A stretch of 64,000 nt of DNA. Source: RGIG3159 sp034927685 (GTDB lineage: Bacteria; Bacillota; Clostridia; Oscillospirales; Oscillospiraceae). The translations under genes and the position numbers were made by a program. Below, one piece after another: positions 41,179-49,994 of this stretch (positions are counted from its first letter, which is position 1; each line of letters begins with the position of its first letter). The stretch covers positions 95,385 to 159,384 of the forward strand of contig JAYFPO010000014.1 of assembly GCA_034927685.1 (NCBI GenBank). Direction: 5' to 3'. The notes beneath the pieces were generated by a model, which worked only from the letters and a program-made list of their open reading frames with translations, made no database searches and was not told where the DNA came from.

Positions 41179-42149
41179 TGGTGGACACAGGCGCGGTCTT
41201 GCAGAACTACCGCCACTTCGCGGCAGACGGCGAAGTGATTCCGGTCCTGAAGGCCAACGGCTGCGGTCTGGGTCTCGGGCCAATGCAGGCGCTCCTGCGG
41301 AGCTGGGGCGTCAGGCGCTTTGCGTGCAGTACGCCGGAAGAGGCGCTGTATCTCTCCCGCGACGGAGACTCGGAGGTGCTTCTACTCTCCTGTATCCATA
41401 ACCCGGAGACGCTGTTGCCGCTGGTACGGCAGGGCGTGACGCTGGCGATCGAGAGCCTCGAGCAGGTGGAGCAAATCGACGCGCTTGGCATTCCGGCCCG
41501 CGTGCATCTGGCCGTGGACACCGGGTTCGGACGCTTCGGCTTTCCGTGTGGGGAGACGGATCAAATGAAGCGGGCGTTTTTTCTGCCGAATGTCCGGGTC
41601 TGCGGAATCTATTCCCACTTTCGCAGCGAAAAATCCGCGCCCGCTCAGTTCGCGGCGTTCAATCAGGTGTTGGAAGCGCTGCGGGATTATGACGTCGGGC
41701 TGCGCCACATCGCGGCCACACAAACGGCGTTGGACCCGCGTTACCGGCTGGATGCCGTGCGGATCGGCACCGGTCTCACAGGGCGCTGCCCCGGATTGCA
41801 GCCAGCAGCGCGGCTGACCGCCCGAATCTGCAGTATGCGACATCTGCCGCGGGGCACCAGGATCGGCTACGGCGACATTCGGCTCCGCCGCGACACGGAC
41901 GTGGCGATTCTGGAGGTGGGCACGTCCGATGGCGCGTTTTTGCGCCGCTACAGCGGTTTTCGCTCCTTCCTGCGCTCGCTGCACCGCTACGTTTATCTCT
42001 GTGGCGGCGAGGCCCGGGTGCTGGGGTGTCCCGGCCTGACCCACACGGAAGTTGACGTGACCGGACTGCGCTGTCAAATCGGCGACCATGTCGTGGTGGA
42101 TCAGTCGCCGGTGCTGGTCTCTCCGGCGGTCCCACGCCGGTACCTCTGA
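41166..42149 (+). CDS. Divergent alanine racemase-like PLP protein
   Basis: A 327-residue protein with the alanine racemase barrel followed by a short C-terminal domain. The PLP lysine is K29 (VLKANGCGLG) and the opposing Tyr is Y235 (RIGYGDI). The usual KANAYGHG has become KANGCGLG, with Cys33 for Tyr. The usual GYADG is GTSDG, with Thr253 for the substrate-contacting Tyr. At 327 residues it is also shorter than the typical 370-390. The start at 41166 overlaps the carboxypeptidase end by 13 bases; an ATG at 41178 is possible. Broad-specificity racemase or a regulatory homologue are alternatives. Confidence 0.72.
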   Translation: MAELMVDTGAVLQNYRHFAADGEVIPVLKANGCGLGLGPMQALLRSWGVRRFACSTPEEALYLSRDGDSEVLLLSCIHNPETLLPLVRQGVTLAIESLEQVEQIDALGIPARVHLAVDTGFGRFGFPCGETDQMKRAFFLPNVRVCGIYSHFRSEKSAPAQFAAFNQVLEALRDYDVGLRHIAATQTALDPRYRLDAVRIGTGLTGRCPGLQPAARLTARICSMRHLPRGTRIGYGDIRLRRDTDVAILEVGTSDGAFLRRYSGFRSFLRSLHRYVYLCGGEARVLGCPGLTHTEVDVTGLRCQIGDHVVVDQSPVLVSPAVPRRYL

Positions 42150-42229
42150 TTGGAGCATAACCGGAACCTTGGACAGGATAAACCAATCTGTTTGATTTCC
42201 AGCTCTGCGCTTCCCGCTGCTCCCGGTAG

Positions 42230-42253
42230 GCCCCCTCCTGGAGGGGGCTTTTT
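42230..42253 (+). terminator. Terminator of the carboxypeptidase operon
   Basis: GCCCCCTC (42230-42237) and GAGGGGGC (42241-42248) form a tight stem with a 3-base loop followed by five T's. Confidence 0.85.
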
Positions 42254-42285
42254 CCTGTCCATGCGGGCCATCCGACTTTTTATGG

Positions 42286-42314
42286 TTGCTTCTGGCAGGA
42301 TTTTGGGCTATAAT
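42286..42314 (+). promoter_or_regulatory. Promoter of the class I lysyl-tRNA synthetase gene
   Basis: TTGCTT (42286-42291), a 17-base spacer and TATAAT (42309-42314) lie 36 bases upstream of the ATG. No T-box leader is present. Confidence 0.75.
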
Positions 42315-42349
42315 AATTTGAATTATAGACAAAATTCCGAGGTGTAACT

Positions 42350-44362
42350 ATGCATTGGTCAGAAAAAATCGCGCAGGATATTGTAGCCCGGCGGCCCGAC
42401 AAAGAGGAATACGTCTGTGCGGCGGGCATTTCCCCCTCCGGCTCCATCCACATTGGGAACTTCCGCGACGTGGCCACCAGTTTTTTTGTGGTGCTGGCGC
42501 TGCGGCGCATGGGTAAAAAGGCCCGGCTGCTGTTTTCGTGGGACGAGTATGACCGCATGAGGAAGGTCCCCGTCAACGTGGAAAAGGCCGCGGATGGCTT
42601 TGAAACCTATATCGGCTACCCCTATGTGGATGTGCCGAACCCTTTCCCCGGCTCCGACGCGAAGAGCTACGCCGATTACTTTGAGCGGGAATTCATCGCT
42701 TCCATGGAGCGCTTCGGCATTGAGATGGACTATCGATATCAGGCGGATATGAACCGTACCGGCCGGTACCGCGGGGCCATGATTGAGTCGCTGCAAAAGC
42801 GGGGCGAGATTTTCGACATTCTGGACTCCTTCCGAACCCAGGAGGCCCAGCCCGGCGAACGGGAACACTACTACCCCGTCTCCATCTACTGCCCGTGCTG
42901 CCACCGGGACACGACGAAGGTCGTCTCCCTCTCTGAAGATTGTACCGTGGCGGAATACGAGTGCGCCTGCGGCCATACGGGCACCTTCGACTTTACAAAG
43001 GACTTTGACTGCAAGCTGGCCTGGAAAATCGACTGGCCCATGCGCTGGCGCCACGAGGGCGTGGATTTTGAGCCGGGCGGCAAGGATCACGCCTCGCCCA
43101 CCGGTTCCTACCAGACCTCCAAGGTCATTTCTGAGAAGATTTTCGGCTACGAGCCGCCGCTGTTTCAGGGCTATGAGTTTATTGGCATCAAGGGCGCGAC
43201 GGGCAAGATGTCCGGCTCCTCCGGCCTGAATCTGACGCCGGACACCCTCCTGCGGCTGTACCAGCCGGAGATCATCCTCTGGCTCTACTCCAAAACAGAG
43301 CCGACGCGGGCCTTCGACTTCTGCTTCGACGATGGCATTCTGCGGCAGTATTTCGAGTTTGACCGGATGTACGAGGCCGTGGAGCGCGGCGAGGCCGACG
43401 AACTGACGCGGTCCATCCTGGAAAACTGCCGGGTACGCGGCCGGAAGCTCCACACGGTGCCCATGGGCCTGTTGGTCCAGCTGGGTTCCATAGTGGACTT
43501 CAATGTGCCTATGCTCGAGACCGTGTTTGAGAAGATCGGTATGCCATACAAGGCCGCCGACTTTATGGACCGGCTGGACCGGGCCCGCTACTGGCTGGAG
43601 CAGTGCGCGCCGGAGCAGGTCAACCGCCTGCGGGAGACGCGGAACTGGGATGTTTACGATGCGCTGTCGGACGACGAAAAATCGGAAATTCGGCTGCTCC
43701 ACGAGTACCTGTCCGGAGACGGCTACACGCTGGACGAGCTAAACACCAATCTCTATGCCATTTCTGCCCACGTCTTTGGTCTGGATCCAGGCACCAAGGA
43801 ATTGAAAAACAAGCAGGGCGCATTTTTCAAGAACGTCTACCGCCTGTTGATCGACAAGGAAAAGGGGCCGCGCCTATATCTGTTCCTCTATGCCATTGAG
43901 AAGCAGCGGTATCTGGGCCTTCTGGACTTCTCCTTCCCCAGAACCGAGGAGGAGTGCTTCCAACCCGCTCCCGCGGAGGAAGAGATCGTGGAGAAACCCA
44001 TCTCCGGCGAGCCGGACCCAGTAGAGCCGCTGCGGCCGGAGATCAGCCTCGACCAGTTTGCCGAGCTGGACCTGCGGGTCTGCAAAATCCTGAAGGCGCA
44101 GGAAATCCGCAAGTCCCACAGCTGCCTGAAGCTGACGCTGGACGACGGACTGGAAGGGCGGGTCATCGTCTCCTCCATCAAGCAGGAATTCAGCCCCGAA
44201 TCGCTGATCGGCAAAAAGATCGTCGTCATCGCCAACCTGAAACCCGTCAGGATCACCGGCGTGACCTCCCAGGGGATGCTGCTGGCCGGCACCAACAACG
44301 CCTGCGGCTGCAAGGTCCTCTTTGTGGACGACAGCGTTCCCTGCGGCACCCGCATCAAATAA
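42350..44362 (+). CDS. lysS: Class I lysyl-tRNA synthetase fused to a C-terminal tRNA-binding domain
   Basis: A 670-residue protein. The class I catalytic signature HIGN is at 34-37 and KMSGS at 286-290, with a zinc knuckle (CPCC...CACGH) in the connective region, as in archaeal-type LysRS. A helical anticodon-binding region follows to about 530. After an acidic Pro/Glu linker (about 540-565), residues 568-670 form an OB-fold like Trbp111 and the MetRS C-terminus (LDLRVCKILKAQEIRKSHSCLKLTLDDG...ANLKPVRITGVTSQGMLLAG). It charges tRNA-Lys; the extra domain would aid tRNA capture and dimerisation. GAGGTG acts as ribosome site. Confidence 0.9.
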   Translation: MHWSEKIAQDIVARRPDKEEYVCAAGISPSGSIHIGNFRDVATSFFVVLALRRMGKKARLLFSWDEYDRMRKVPVNVEKAADGFETYIGYPYVDVPNPFPGSDAKSYADYFEREFIASMERFGIEMDYRYQADMNRTGRYRGAMIESLQKRGEIFDILDSFRTQEAQPGEREHYYPVSIYCPCCHRDTTKVVSLSEDCTVAEYECACGHTGTFDFTKDFDCKLAWKIDWPMRWRHEGVDFEPGGKDHASPTGSYQTSKVISEKIFGYEPPLFQGYEFIGIKGATGKMSGSSGLNLTPDTLLRLYQPEIILWLYSKTEPTRAFDFCFDDGILRQYFEFDRMYEAVERGEADELTRSILENCRVRGRKLHTVPMGLLVQLGSIVDFNVPMLETVFEKIGMPYKAADFMDRLDRARYWLEQCAPEQVNRLRETRNWDVYDALSDDEKSEIRLLHEYLSGDGYTLDELNTNLYAISAHVFGLDPGTKELKNKQGAFFKNVYRLLIDKEKGPRLYLFLYAIEKQRYLGLLDFSFPRTEEECFQPAPAEEEIVEKPISGEPDPVEPLRPEISLDQFAELDLRVCKILKAQEIRKSHSCLKLTLDDGLEGRVIVSSIKQEFSPESLIGKKIVVIANLKPVRITGVTSQGMLLAGTNNACGCKVLFVDDSVPCGTRIK

Positions 44363-44395
44363 GCACCTTCTGAACACTGCGCGGAAGCGCAACCT

Positions 44396-44417
44396 GGCTT
44401 CCCCATGCGGGGAAGCC
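44396..44417. other. Hairpin between lysS and pepF
   Basis: GGCTTCCCC (44396-44404) and GGGGAAGCC (44409-44417) pair perfectly around ATGC. No T-run follows, so termination is uncertain and pepF may be partly cotranscribed. Confidence 0.5.
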
Positions 44418-44456
44418 ACTCCTTCATAGACTATTTTACGGAAAGGAAGCATTGCC

Positions 44457-46229
44457 ATGAATGAGGTTTGGTCTCTGGACGCTCTGTATACGGGGTTTGA
44501 CTCGGAGAAATTTCAGCAGGATTTTGAGGTGCTGAAGCGCCTTTGCAAAGACTGTAAGACCTATGTGGAAACCATGGCGCAGGACAAGCCGCTGACGGCG
44601 GCACGCACCTATCTGGACTACTCGGAAAAAATCAATTTGCTGGGCAACACGATGGTGATCTACGCCATGCTGCGCCAGTCCGCCGACACCGGCGACAAGG
44701 AGGCCCGCTCCTGGATCGGGCGCGTCATGGCGCTTCTCAGCGAAATGGCCGGTCCCGACGCGGCGGCGCAGCAGTATCTCGCGGCGCTGCCCAATCTGGA
44801 CGAGCTGATCGGGCAGGACCCGCTGCTGGGTGAGTACGCCTATTTGCTCCACAACATCAAAAAGAATTCCCGCTTTCTGCTGCGGCCCCGGGAGGAGGAG
44901 ATTTTGGCAAAAATGTCCCTCTCCGGCGCGGACGCCTGGAACCAGCTCTGGGAAACCCTGACCTCCACGGTCCAGGTCGAATACCGGGGCGGCACGGAGA
45001 CGCTCTCCTCCATCCGCAATCTGGCCTACAGCGCCGACCAAGCGGTGCGGAAGGACGCCTATGAGGCGGAGCTGCGCGCCTACGAGAAGATCAAAGATGG
45101 CGGTGCCTTCTCGATGAACTCCATCAAGCTGGAGACGCTCAACGAATGCCGCCTGCGCGGCTACCGGTCTCCGCTGGACCGCAGTCTCCGTCAGGCACAC
45201 ATGAAGCAAGAGACGCTGGACGCTTTGCTCGGCGCCATGGAGGCGTATCTGCCGGTGTTCTGGGACTATCTCCGGGCCAAGGGCAAGGCACTGGGCCATG
45301 AAAACGGCCTGCCGTGGTACGATCTCTTCGCGCCCATGGGTGCTTCCGGCAAGAAGTATACGACGGCGGAGGCCCGCGACTACCTGCTGCGCATCTTCGG
45401 CGGCTTCGACCGGGAGCTGCGCGACATGATGGACCGCGCCTTCCGGGATGCATGGATCGACTTCTATCCCCGGGCGGGCAAGGTCGGCGGCGCATTCTGC
45501 TGCGAGGTCTACGCCGCGAAGCAGAGCCGGGTCCTGGCCAACTTCGGCGGCGATTTTGGCGACCTTGTCACGCTGGCCCACGAGTTGGGCCACGCCTTCC
45601 ACAACGAAATGCTCTTTGACCACCGAATTCTCAATCTGGATCTGCCCATGCCGCTCGCGGAGACCGCCTCCACCTTCAATGAGAATGTGCTGGTCTCTGC
45701 GGCCATCGCGGCGGCGACGGACCCGGGGGAGAAGCTGGCGCTGATCGAAAATCAACTGATGGACGCCTGCCAGATCATCTGCGACATTTACAGCCGCTTC
45801 CTCTTTGAAAAATCCGTCTTCGAGAGCCGGGACGAACAGTTCCTGTCGGCGGACGACCTCTGCGAAAAGATGCTGGCGGCCCAGAAAACAGCCTACGGCA
45901 GCGGGCTGGATCAGGACGCCCTGCACCCCTATATGTGGCTGTGCAAATCCCACTACTATTCCGGCGGCCTCTCCTACTACAACTTTCCCTACGCCTTTGG
46001 CGGCCTGTTCGCCCGGGGCCTTTACGCCATGTACCGGGAGGAGGGCGCAAGCTTCGTGCCGAAGTACAAGGCGCTGCTCCGCGCTACCACGGTCATGGAC
46101 GCCGAGGAGGCCGCGCGGGTCTGCGGTGTTGATCTGACGGACAAAGCCTTCTGGGAGAAGGGTTTGCGCTCCTTCGCCGAGGAAATTGGGGAATATCAAG
46201 CGCTTCTTGGAAATACCGGTAAATTTTAG
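44457..46229 (+). CDS. pepF: Oligoendopeptidase F-type M3 metallopeptidase
   Basis: A 590-residue cytoplasmic peptidase. The zinc motif HELGHAFHNE lies near residue 380 (LVTLAHELGHAF), with the third ligand Glu in PLAETASTFNENV. The N-terminal helical region (SLDALYTGFDSEKFQQDFEVL) is that of the PepF branch. It degrades short peptides. GGAAAGGAAGC precedes the ATG. Its neighbours are translation and amino acid genes, consistent with peptide turnover. Confidence 0.92.
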   Translation: MNEVWSLDALYTGFDSEKFQQDFEVLKRLCKDCKTYVETMAQDKPLTAARTYLDYSEKINLLGNTMVIYAMLRQSADTGDKEARSWIGRVMALLSEMAGPDAAAQQYLAALPNLDELIGQDPLLGEYAYLLHNIKKNSRFLLRPREEEILAKMSLSGADAWNQLWETLTSTVQVEYRGGTETLSSIRNLAYSADQAVRKDAYEAELRAYEKIKDGGAFSMNSIKLETLNECRLRGYRSPLDRSLRQAHMKQETLDALLGAMEAYLPVFWDYLRAKGKALGHENGLPWYDLFAPMGASGKKYTTAEARDYLLRIFGGFDRELRDMMDRAFRDAWIDFYPRAGKVGGAFCCEVYAAKQSRVLANFGGDFGDLVTLAHELGHAFHNEMLFDHRILNLDLPMPLAETASTFNENVLVSAAIAAATDPGEKLALIENQLMDACQIICDIYSRFLFEKSVFESRDEQFLSADDLCEKMLAAQKTAYGSGLDQDALHPYMWLCKSHYYSGGLSYYNFPYAFGGLFARGLYAMYREEGASFVPKYKALLRATTVMDAEEAARVCGVDLTDKAFWEKGLRSFAEEIGEYQALLGNTGKF

Positions 46230-46302
46230 CCGGAATGACGGTAGCGAAGCAGGATTCTGCGTGCTATAATAATGGAAATTTTGATATAAAAGGGGAGATT
46301 CC

Positions 46303-47586
46303 ATGAAAGCCTATGAATCCATGAATCGCACGGAGCTGCGGGCGGAATATGACGCGGTCATGGCCCGGTACGACGCGGCAAAATCCAAAGGTCTCAAACT
46401 GAATATGGCCCGCGGCAAACCCGGCAAGGCACAGCTCGATTTGGTAAGCGACATCCTGACGGTCCTGACCGATCCCGCGGACTGCGTCTCGGACGGAATC
46501 GACTGCCGCAATTACGGCGAGCTCTCCGGCATCCCCGCCGCCAAAGCGCTCTACGCGGAGATTCTGGGCTGCAAGCCCTCGCAGGTCTTCATCGGCGGCA
46601 ATGCCTCCCTGGCCCTGATGTTCGGCGTCGTCTCCAAGGCCTACAGCCATGGGCTGCTCCATTCGGAAAAGCCCTGGAGCCAATATAAAACCGTCAAGTT
46701 CCTCTGTCCGGCCCCCGGCTACGACCGCCACTTTCGCGTGACGGAGACCTTCGGCGCGGAGCTGATTACGGTACCTATGACGGCCGACGGCCCGGATATG
46801 AACGTGGTCGAAGCGCTGGTCCGGGACCCGGACGTACGCGGCATGTGGTGCGTGCCCAAGTACTCAAACCCCGACGGGATCATCTACTCCGACGAGACCA
46901 TCGACCGCATCGCCCACCTGAATCCGGCCGCGCCGGACTTCCTCCTGATGTGGGACAACGCCTATTGCGTCCACGAGTTCGAGGGCGACTTTGTGCCCTT
47001 CCAGGATATCCTCTCTCTCTGCGCGGAAGCGGGACGGCCCGACATGGTCTTTGAATTCGCCTCCACCTCGAAAATTACCTTCCCTGGCGCGGGCATCTCC
47101 TGCATGGCGACCTCTGAGGCAAACCTGGCCTACATGCTGAAGCTGTTGGGCGCGGAGACCATCGGCTTCGACAAGGTCAACCAGCTCCGCCACGTCCGCT
47201 ATCTGAAGGACAAGGCCCACACGCTGGAGCTGATGAAGCGCCACGCCGCCATTCTCGGCCCCAAGTTCGCCATGGTCGTCGATACGCTGGACCGCGAGAT
47301 CGCGCCGCTCGGCATCGCGCAGTGGCAGCGCCCGAAGGGCGGCTACTTTGTCTCCGTGAATGCCATGCCCGGCGTCGCAAAGCGGGTCCTCGCCCTCTGC
47401 AAGGAGGCCGGCGTGGTCATGACCGACGCAGGCGCCACCTTCCCCTACGGCATCGACCCGAATGACTCCAACATCCGCGTGGCGCCGTCGCTGCCCCCGG
47501 TGGAGGAGCTGCGGCAGGCCATGGAAGTGTTCTGCCTTTGCCTGCGCCTCGCCGCCCTGGAGCGGCTGCTGAACCGCGCCGAATAA
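46303..47586 (+). CDS. Class I/II aminotransferase, aspartate aminotransferase-like (PF12897 type)
   Basis: A 427-residue PLP enzyme. The N-terminus YESMNRTELRAEYDAVMARYDAAKSKGLKLNMARGKP is typical of this branch. Cofactor contacts appear in GGNASLALMF, CVPKYSNPDGIIYSD, MWDNAYCVHEF and the lysine in FASTSKITFPGAGISCMA. Characterised relatives act on aspartate. GGGGAG precedes the ATG. It is a separate unit with a -10 TATAAT at 46265 and a strong terminator. Confidence 0.85.
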   Translation: MKAYESMNRTELRAEYDAVMARYDAAKSKGLKLNMARGKPGKAQLDLVSDILTVLTDPADCVSDGIDCRNYGELSGIPAAKALYAEILGCKPSQVFIGGNASLALMFGVVSKAYSHGLLHSEKPWSQYKTVKFLCPAPGYDRHFRVTETFGAELITVPMTADGPDMNVVEALVRDPDVRGMWCVPKYSNPDGIIYSDETIDRIAHLNPAAPDFLLMWDNAYCVHEFEGDFVPFQDILSLCAEAGRPDMVFEFASTSKITFPGAGISCMATSEANLAYMLKLLGAETIGFDKVNQLRHVRYLKDKAHTLELMKRHAAILGPKFAMVVDTLDREIAPLGIAQWQRPKGGYFVSVNAMPGVAKRVLALCKEAGVVMTDAGATFPYGIDPNDSNIRVAPSLPPVEELRQAMEVFCLCLRLAALERLLNRAE

Positions 47587-47600
47587 CTGCATCTTCCCTT

Positions 47601-47631
47601 CAGGGCCTGCCGCGGCAGGCCCTGTTTTTTT
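47601..47631 (+). terminator. Terminator of the aminotransferase gene
   Basis: CAGGGCCTGCC (47601-47611) and GGCAGGCCCTG (47614-47624) pair perfectly, followed by seven T's. Confidence 0.92.
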
Positions 47632-47642
47632 GCGCTCCATAC

Positions 47643-47671
47643 TTGACAATCGGTCGGAGCTGCTTTAGAAT
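47643..47671 (+). promoter_or_regulatory. Promoter of the tdh-kbl operon
   Basis: TTGACA (47643-47648), a 17-base spacer and TAGAAT (47666-47671) form a strong promoter. A short dyad TGTCC...GGACA (47671-47689) lies just downstream and could be an operator. Confidence 0.8.
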
Positions 47672-47755
47672 GTCCGTATACAAGGGACATAACTTGCAGT
47701 TTAGTCCTCGTATTAAAGACAATTGGACGTAGAAAACAGACAGGAGGGTTCCCCG

Positions 47756-48793
47756 ATGAACAGTAATATGGACGCCATCGTCAAGCCGGCGGCGGCGGAA
47801 GGTTTGGAACTGCGGCGGGTACCGATGCCGGAACCCAAGGCGGGCGAGGTGCTGATCCAGGTGCACAAGACAGCAATCTGCGGCTCCGATGTGCACATCT
47901 ACAAGTGGAATTCCTGGGCACAGCAGCATGTCAGGCCGCCCCAGATCATTGGCCACGAATATGTGGGCGAAATCGCGGCGCTGGGCGACGGCGTCACGGG
48001 GTTCCGAATTGGCCAGCGGGTCAGCGGCGAGGGCCACATCACCTGCGGCCACTGCCGCAACTGCCACAGCGGCAACATCCAGTGGTGCAAGGACCATGTG
48101 GGCGTAGGCGTGGACCGGGACGGCGCGTTCGCGGAATACGTCTGCATTCCTTCCCGGAATGTCATTCTGGTCGATGAGAGCCTGCCGGAGGACGTGGTCT
48201 CCTTTTTCGACGCCTTCGGCAATGCCACGCACACCGCGCTCATGTATCCGCTGGTGGGCGAGGACGTGCTGATCTGCGGCGCGGGACCCATTGGCGTCAT
48301 CGCCGCGGGCATCTGCAAGTATGCCGGGGCCAGGCGCGTGGTCATCACAGACATGAACGAATACCGTCTGAATTTGGCGCGGAAAATGGGCGTCGACGCG
48401 GCGGTCAATGTGAAAAACGAGGACATTCAGGAAATCATGAAGAAGCAGGGTCTGACCGAAGGCTTTGATGTGGGTCTGGAGATGTCCGGCGCGCCGTCGG
48501 CGCTCACGCAGATGCTTTCCGTCATGCGCAACGGCGGCAAGATCTCCCTGCTGGGTCTGGGTGACGGTCCCATCACCGTGGATATGAATCAGGTCATCAG
48601 CAAAGGATTGGCGCTGCAGGGCATCTATGGCCGCAAAATGGACAACTGGCATCAGATGTCCTACATGGTGCAGGGTGGTCTGGACCTCACCCCGGTCATC
48701 ACCCACCGCTTCCATTACACCGATTTTCAGAAGGGCTTTGACGCCATGATGAGCGGAAATTCCGGCAAGGTTGTGCTGGATTGGACGAAATAA
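47756..48793 (+). CDS. tdh: L-threonine 3-dehydrogenase
   Basis: A 345-residue zinc alcohol dehydrogenase-family enzyme oxidising threonine to 2-amino-3-ketobutyrate. The catalytic zinc region is CGSDVHIYKW with GHEYVGE, the structural zinc four-Cys lobe is CGHCRNCHSGNIQWC, and the NAD loop is VLICGAGPIGVIAAGI. The ATG at 47756 follows AGGAGGGTTCCCCG; an earlier in-frame ATG lacks a site. It is paired with kbl 13 bases downstream, giving the classic threonine-to-glycine plus acetyl-CoA route. Confidence 0.95.
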   Translation: MNSNMDAIVKPAAAEGLELRRVPMPEPKAGEVLIQVHKTAICGSDVHIYKWNSWAQQHVRPPQIIGHEYVGEIAALGDGVTGFRIGQRVSGEGHITCGHCRNCHSGNIQWCKDHVGVGVDRDGAFAEYVCIPSRNVILVDESLPEDVVSFFDAFGNATHTALMYPLVGEDVLICGAGPIGVIAAGICKYAGARRVVITDMNEYRLNLARKMGVDAAVNVKNEDIQEIMKKQGLTEGFDVGLEMSGAPSALTQMLSVMRNGGKISLLGLGDGPITVDMNQVISKGLALQGIYGRKMDNWHQMSYMVQGGLDLTPVITHRFHYTDFQKGFDAMMSGNSGKVVLDWTK

Positions 48794-48806
48794 GGAGGGC
48801 TTTATT

Positions 48807-49994
48807 GTGAAAACCGCGCTGCGCGCATTTCAGGAAGAACTGGATTCCATCAAGGCCGCCGGAACCTGGCGGGAGGAGCGCATCATCACCACACCCCAGT
48901 ATTCCAGAATCAACACCACGGAAAAGCAGGGGGTCGTCAACCTCTGCGCCAACAACTATCTGGGTCTCTCCGCCCATCCGGCGCTGATTGAGGCCGCGAA
49001 GGAAAGCTATGATCGCTGGGGGTTCGGCCTGTCCTCGGTCCGCTTCATCTGCGGCACACAGGAGATTCATAAGGAGCTGGAAGCGAAAATCGCGGGCTTT
49101 GTCGGCACGGAGGACGCCATTCTCTATTCCTCCTGCTTCGACGCCAACGGCGGCCTCTTCGAGACCCTGCTGGGGCCGGAGGACGCGGTTGTCTCCGACG
49201 AATTGAACCACGCCTCGATCATCGACGGCGTGCGTCTCTGCAAAGCCAAACGCTACCGCTACAAAAACAGCAACATGGCGGACCTCCGCGCACAGCTGGA
49301 GGACGCCAGAAAGAGCGGCTGCAAAAAAATCCTGATCGCGACGGATGGCGTATTCTCTATGGACGGCTACATTGCCAACCTGAAGGCGATTTGCGACCTG
49401 GCGGACGAATTTGACGCCCTGACCATGGTGGACGACAGCCATGCCGTCGGCTTCATGGGCGAGCACGGACGCGGCACGCCCGAATATTGCGGCGTGATCG
49501 GCCGGGTGGATATTCTCACCGGGACCTTCGGCAAGGCCATGGGCGGCGCGTCCGGCGGCTACACGGCGGCGCGGAGGGAGATCGTTGCCCTGCTGCGGCA
49601 GCGGTCGCGGCCCTACCTGTTTTCCAACACGCTGGCGCCGGCCATCTGCGCCGCGACCTTAAAAACCATTGCCCTGCTGGAGGGCTCCACGGCCCTGCGC
49701 GACAAGGTCCATGAGAACGCACGGTATTTCCGCGCGGGCATGGAAAAGCTGGGCTTCGACCTGCTGCCCGGCGAGCATCCCATTGTACCGGTCATGCTCT
49801 ATGACCCCAAGGTGGCGCAGGAATTTGCGCGCCGGATGCTGGAGAAAGGCGTCTATGTGGTGGGCTTCTGCTTCCCCGTAGTACCAAAGGGCAAGGACCG
49901 CATCCGCACCCAGATTTCCGCCGGTCACACCAGGGAAGACCTCGATTTCGCCATTCGCTGCTTCGGTGAAGTCAAGCGGGAAATGGGGATCTAA
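48807..49994 (+). CDS. kbl: Glycine C-acetyltransferase (2-amino-3-ketobutyrate CoA ligase)
   Basis: A 395-residue alpha-oxoamine synthase. NLCANNYLGLSAHPALI, SVRFICGTQEIHKELE, DELNHASIIDG, VDDSHAVGFMG and the PLP lysine in TGTFGKAMGGASGG are typical. It cleaves 2-amino-3-ketobutyrate with CoA to glycine and acetyl-CoA. The start is GTG at 48807, placed seven bases after AAGGAGGG; the ATG further upstream lies inside tdh. Confidence 0.95.
   Translation: MKTALRAFQEELDSIKAAGTWREERIITTPQYSRINTTEKQGVVNLCANNYLGLSAHPALIEAAKESYDRWGFGLSSVRFICGTQEIHKELEAKIAGFVGTEDAILYSSCFDANGGLFETLLGPEDAVVSDELNHASIIDGVRLCKAKRYRYKNSNMADLRAQLEDARKSGCKKILIATDGVFSMDGYIANLKAICDLADEFDALTMVDDSHAVGFMGEHGRGTPEYCGVIGRVDILTGTFGKAMGGASGGYTAARREIVALLRQRSRPYLFSNTLAPAICAATLKTIALLEGSTALRDKVHENARYFRAGMEKLGFDLLPGEHPIVPVMLYDPKVAQEFARRMLEKGVYVVGFCFPVVPKGKDRIRTQISAGHTREDLDFAIRCFGEVKREMGI

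Noticed and set aside
28634..42149. A vancomycin-resistance operon
   Set aside because: The ddl has the ordinary Tyr-Lys specificity loop, lies 9 kb away on the other strand, and no VanX, VanXY or D-Lac/D-Ser ligase is encoded. Only accessory-type genes are present.
46231..46257. A second copy of the dispersed hairpin (CCGGAATGAC...GAAGCAGGATTCTG)
   Set aside because: It shares a few words with 37203-37304 but has no opposing arm and no long fold, so it is not counted as a copy.
44436..46304. A 622-codon minus-strand frame opposite pepF
   Set aside because: It mirrors the HELGH peptidase gene, has no ribosome site and no recognisable domains.
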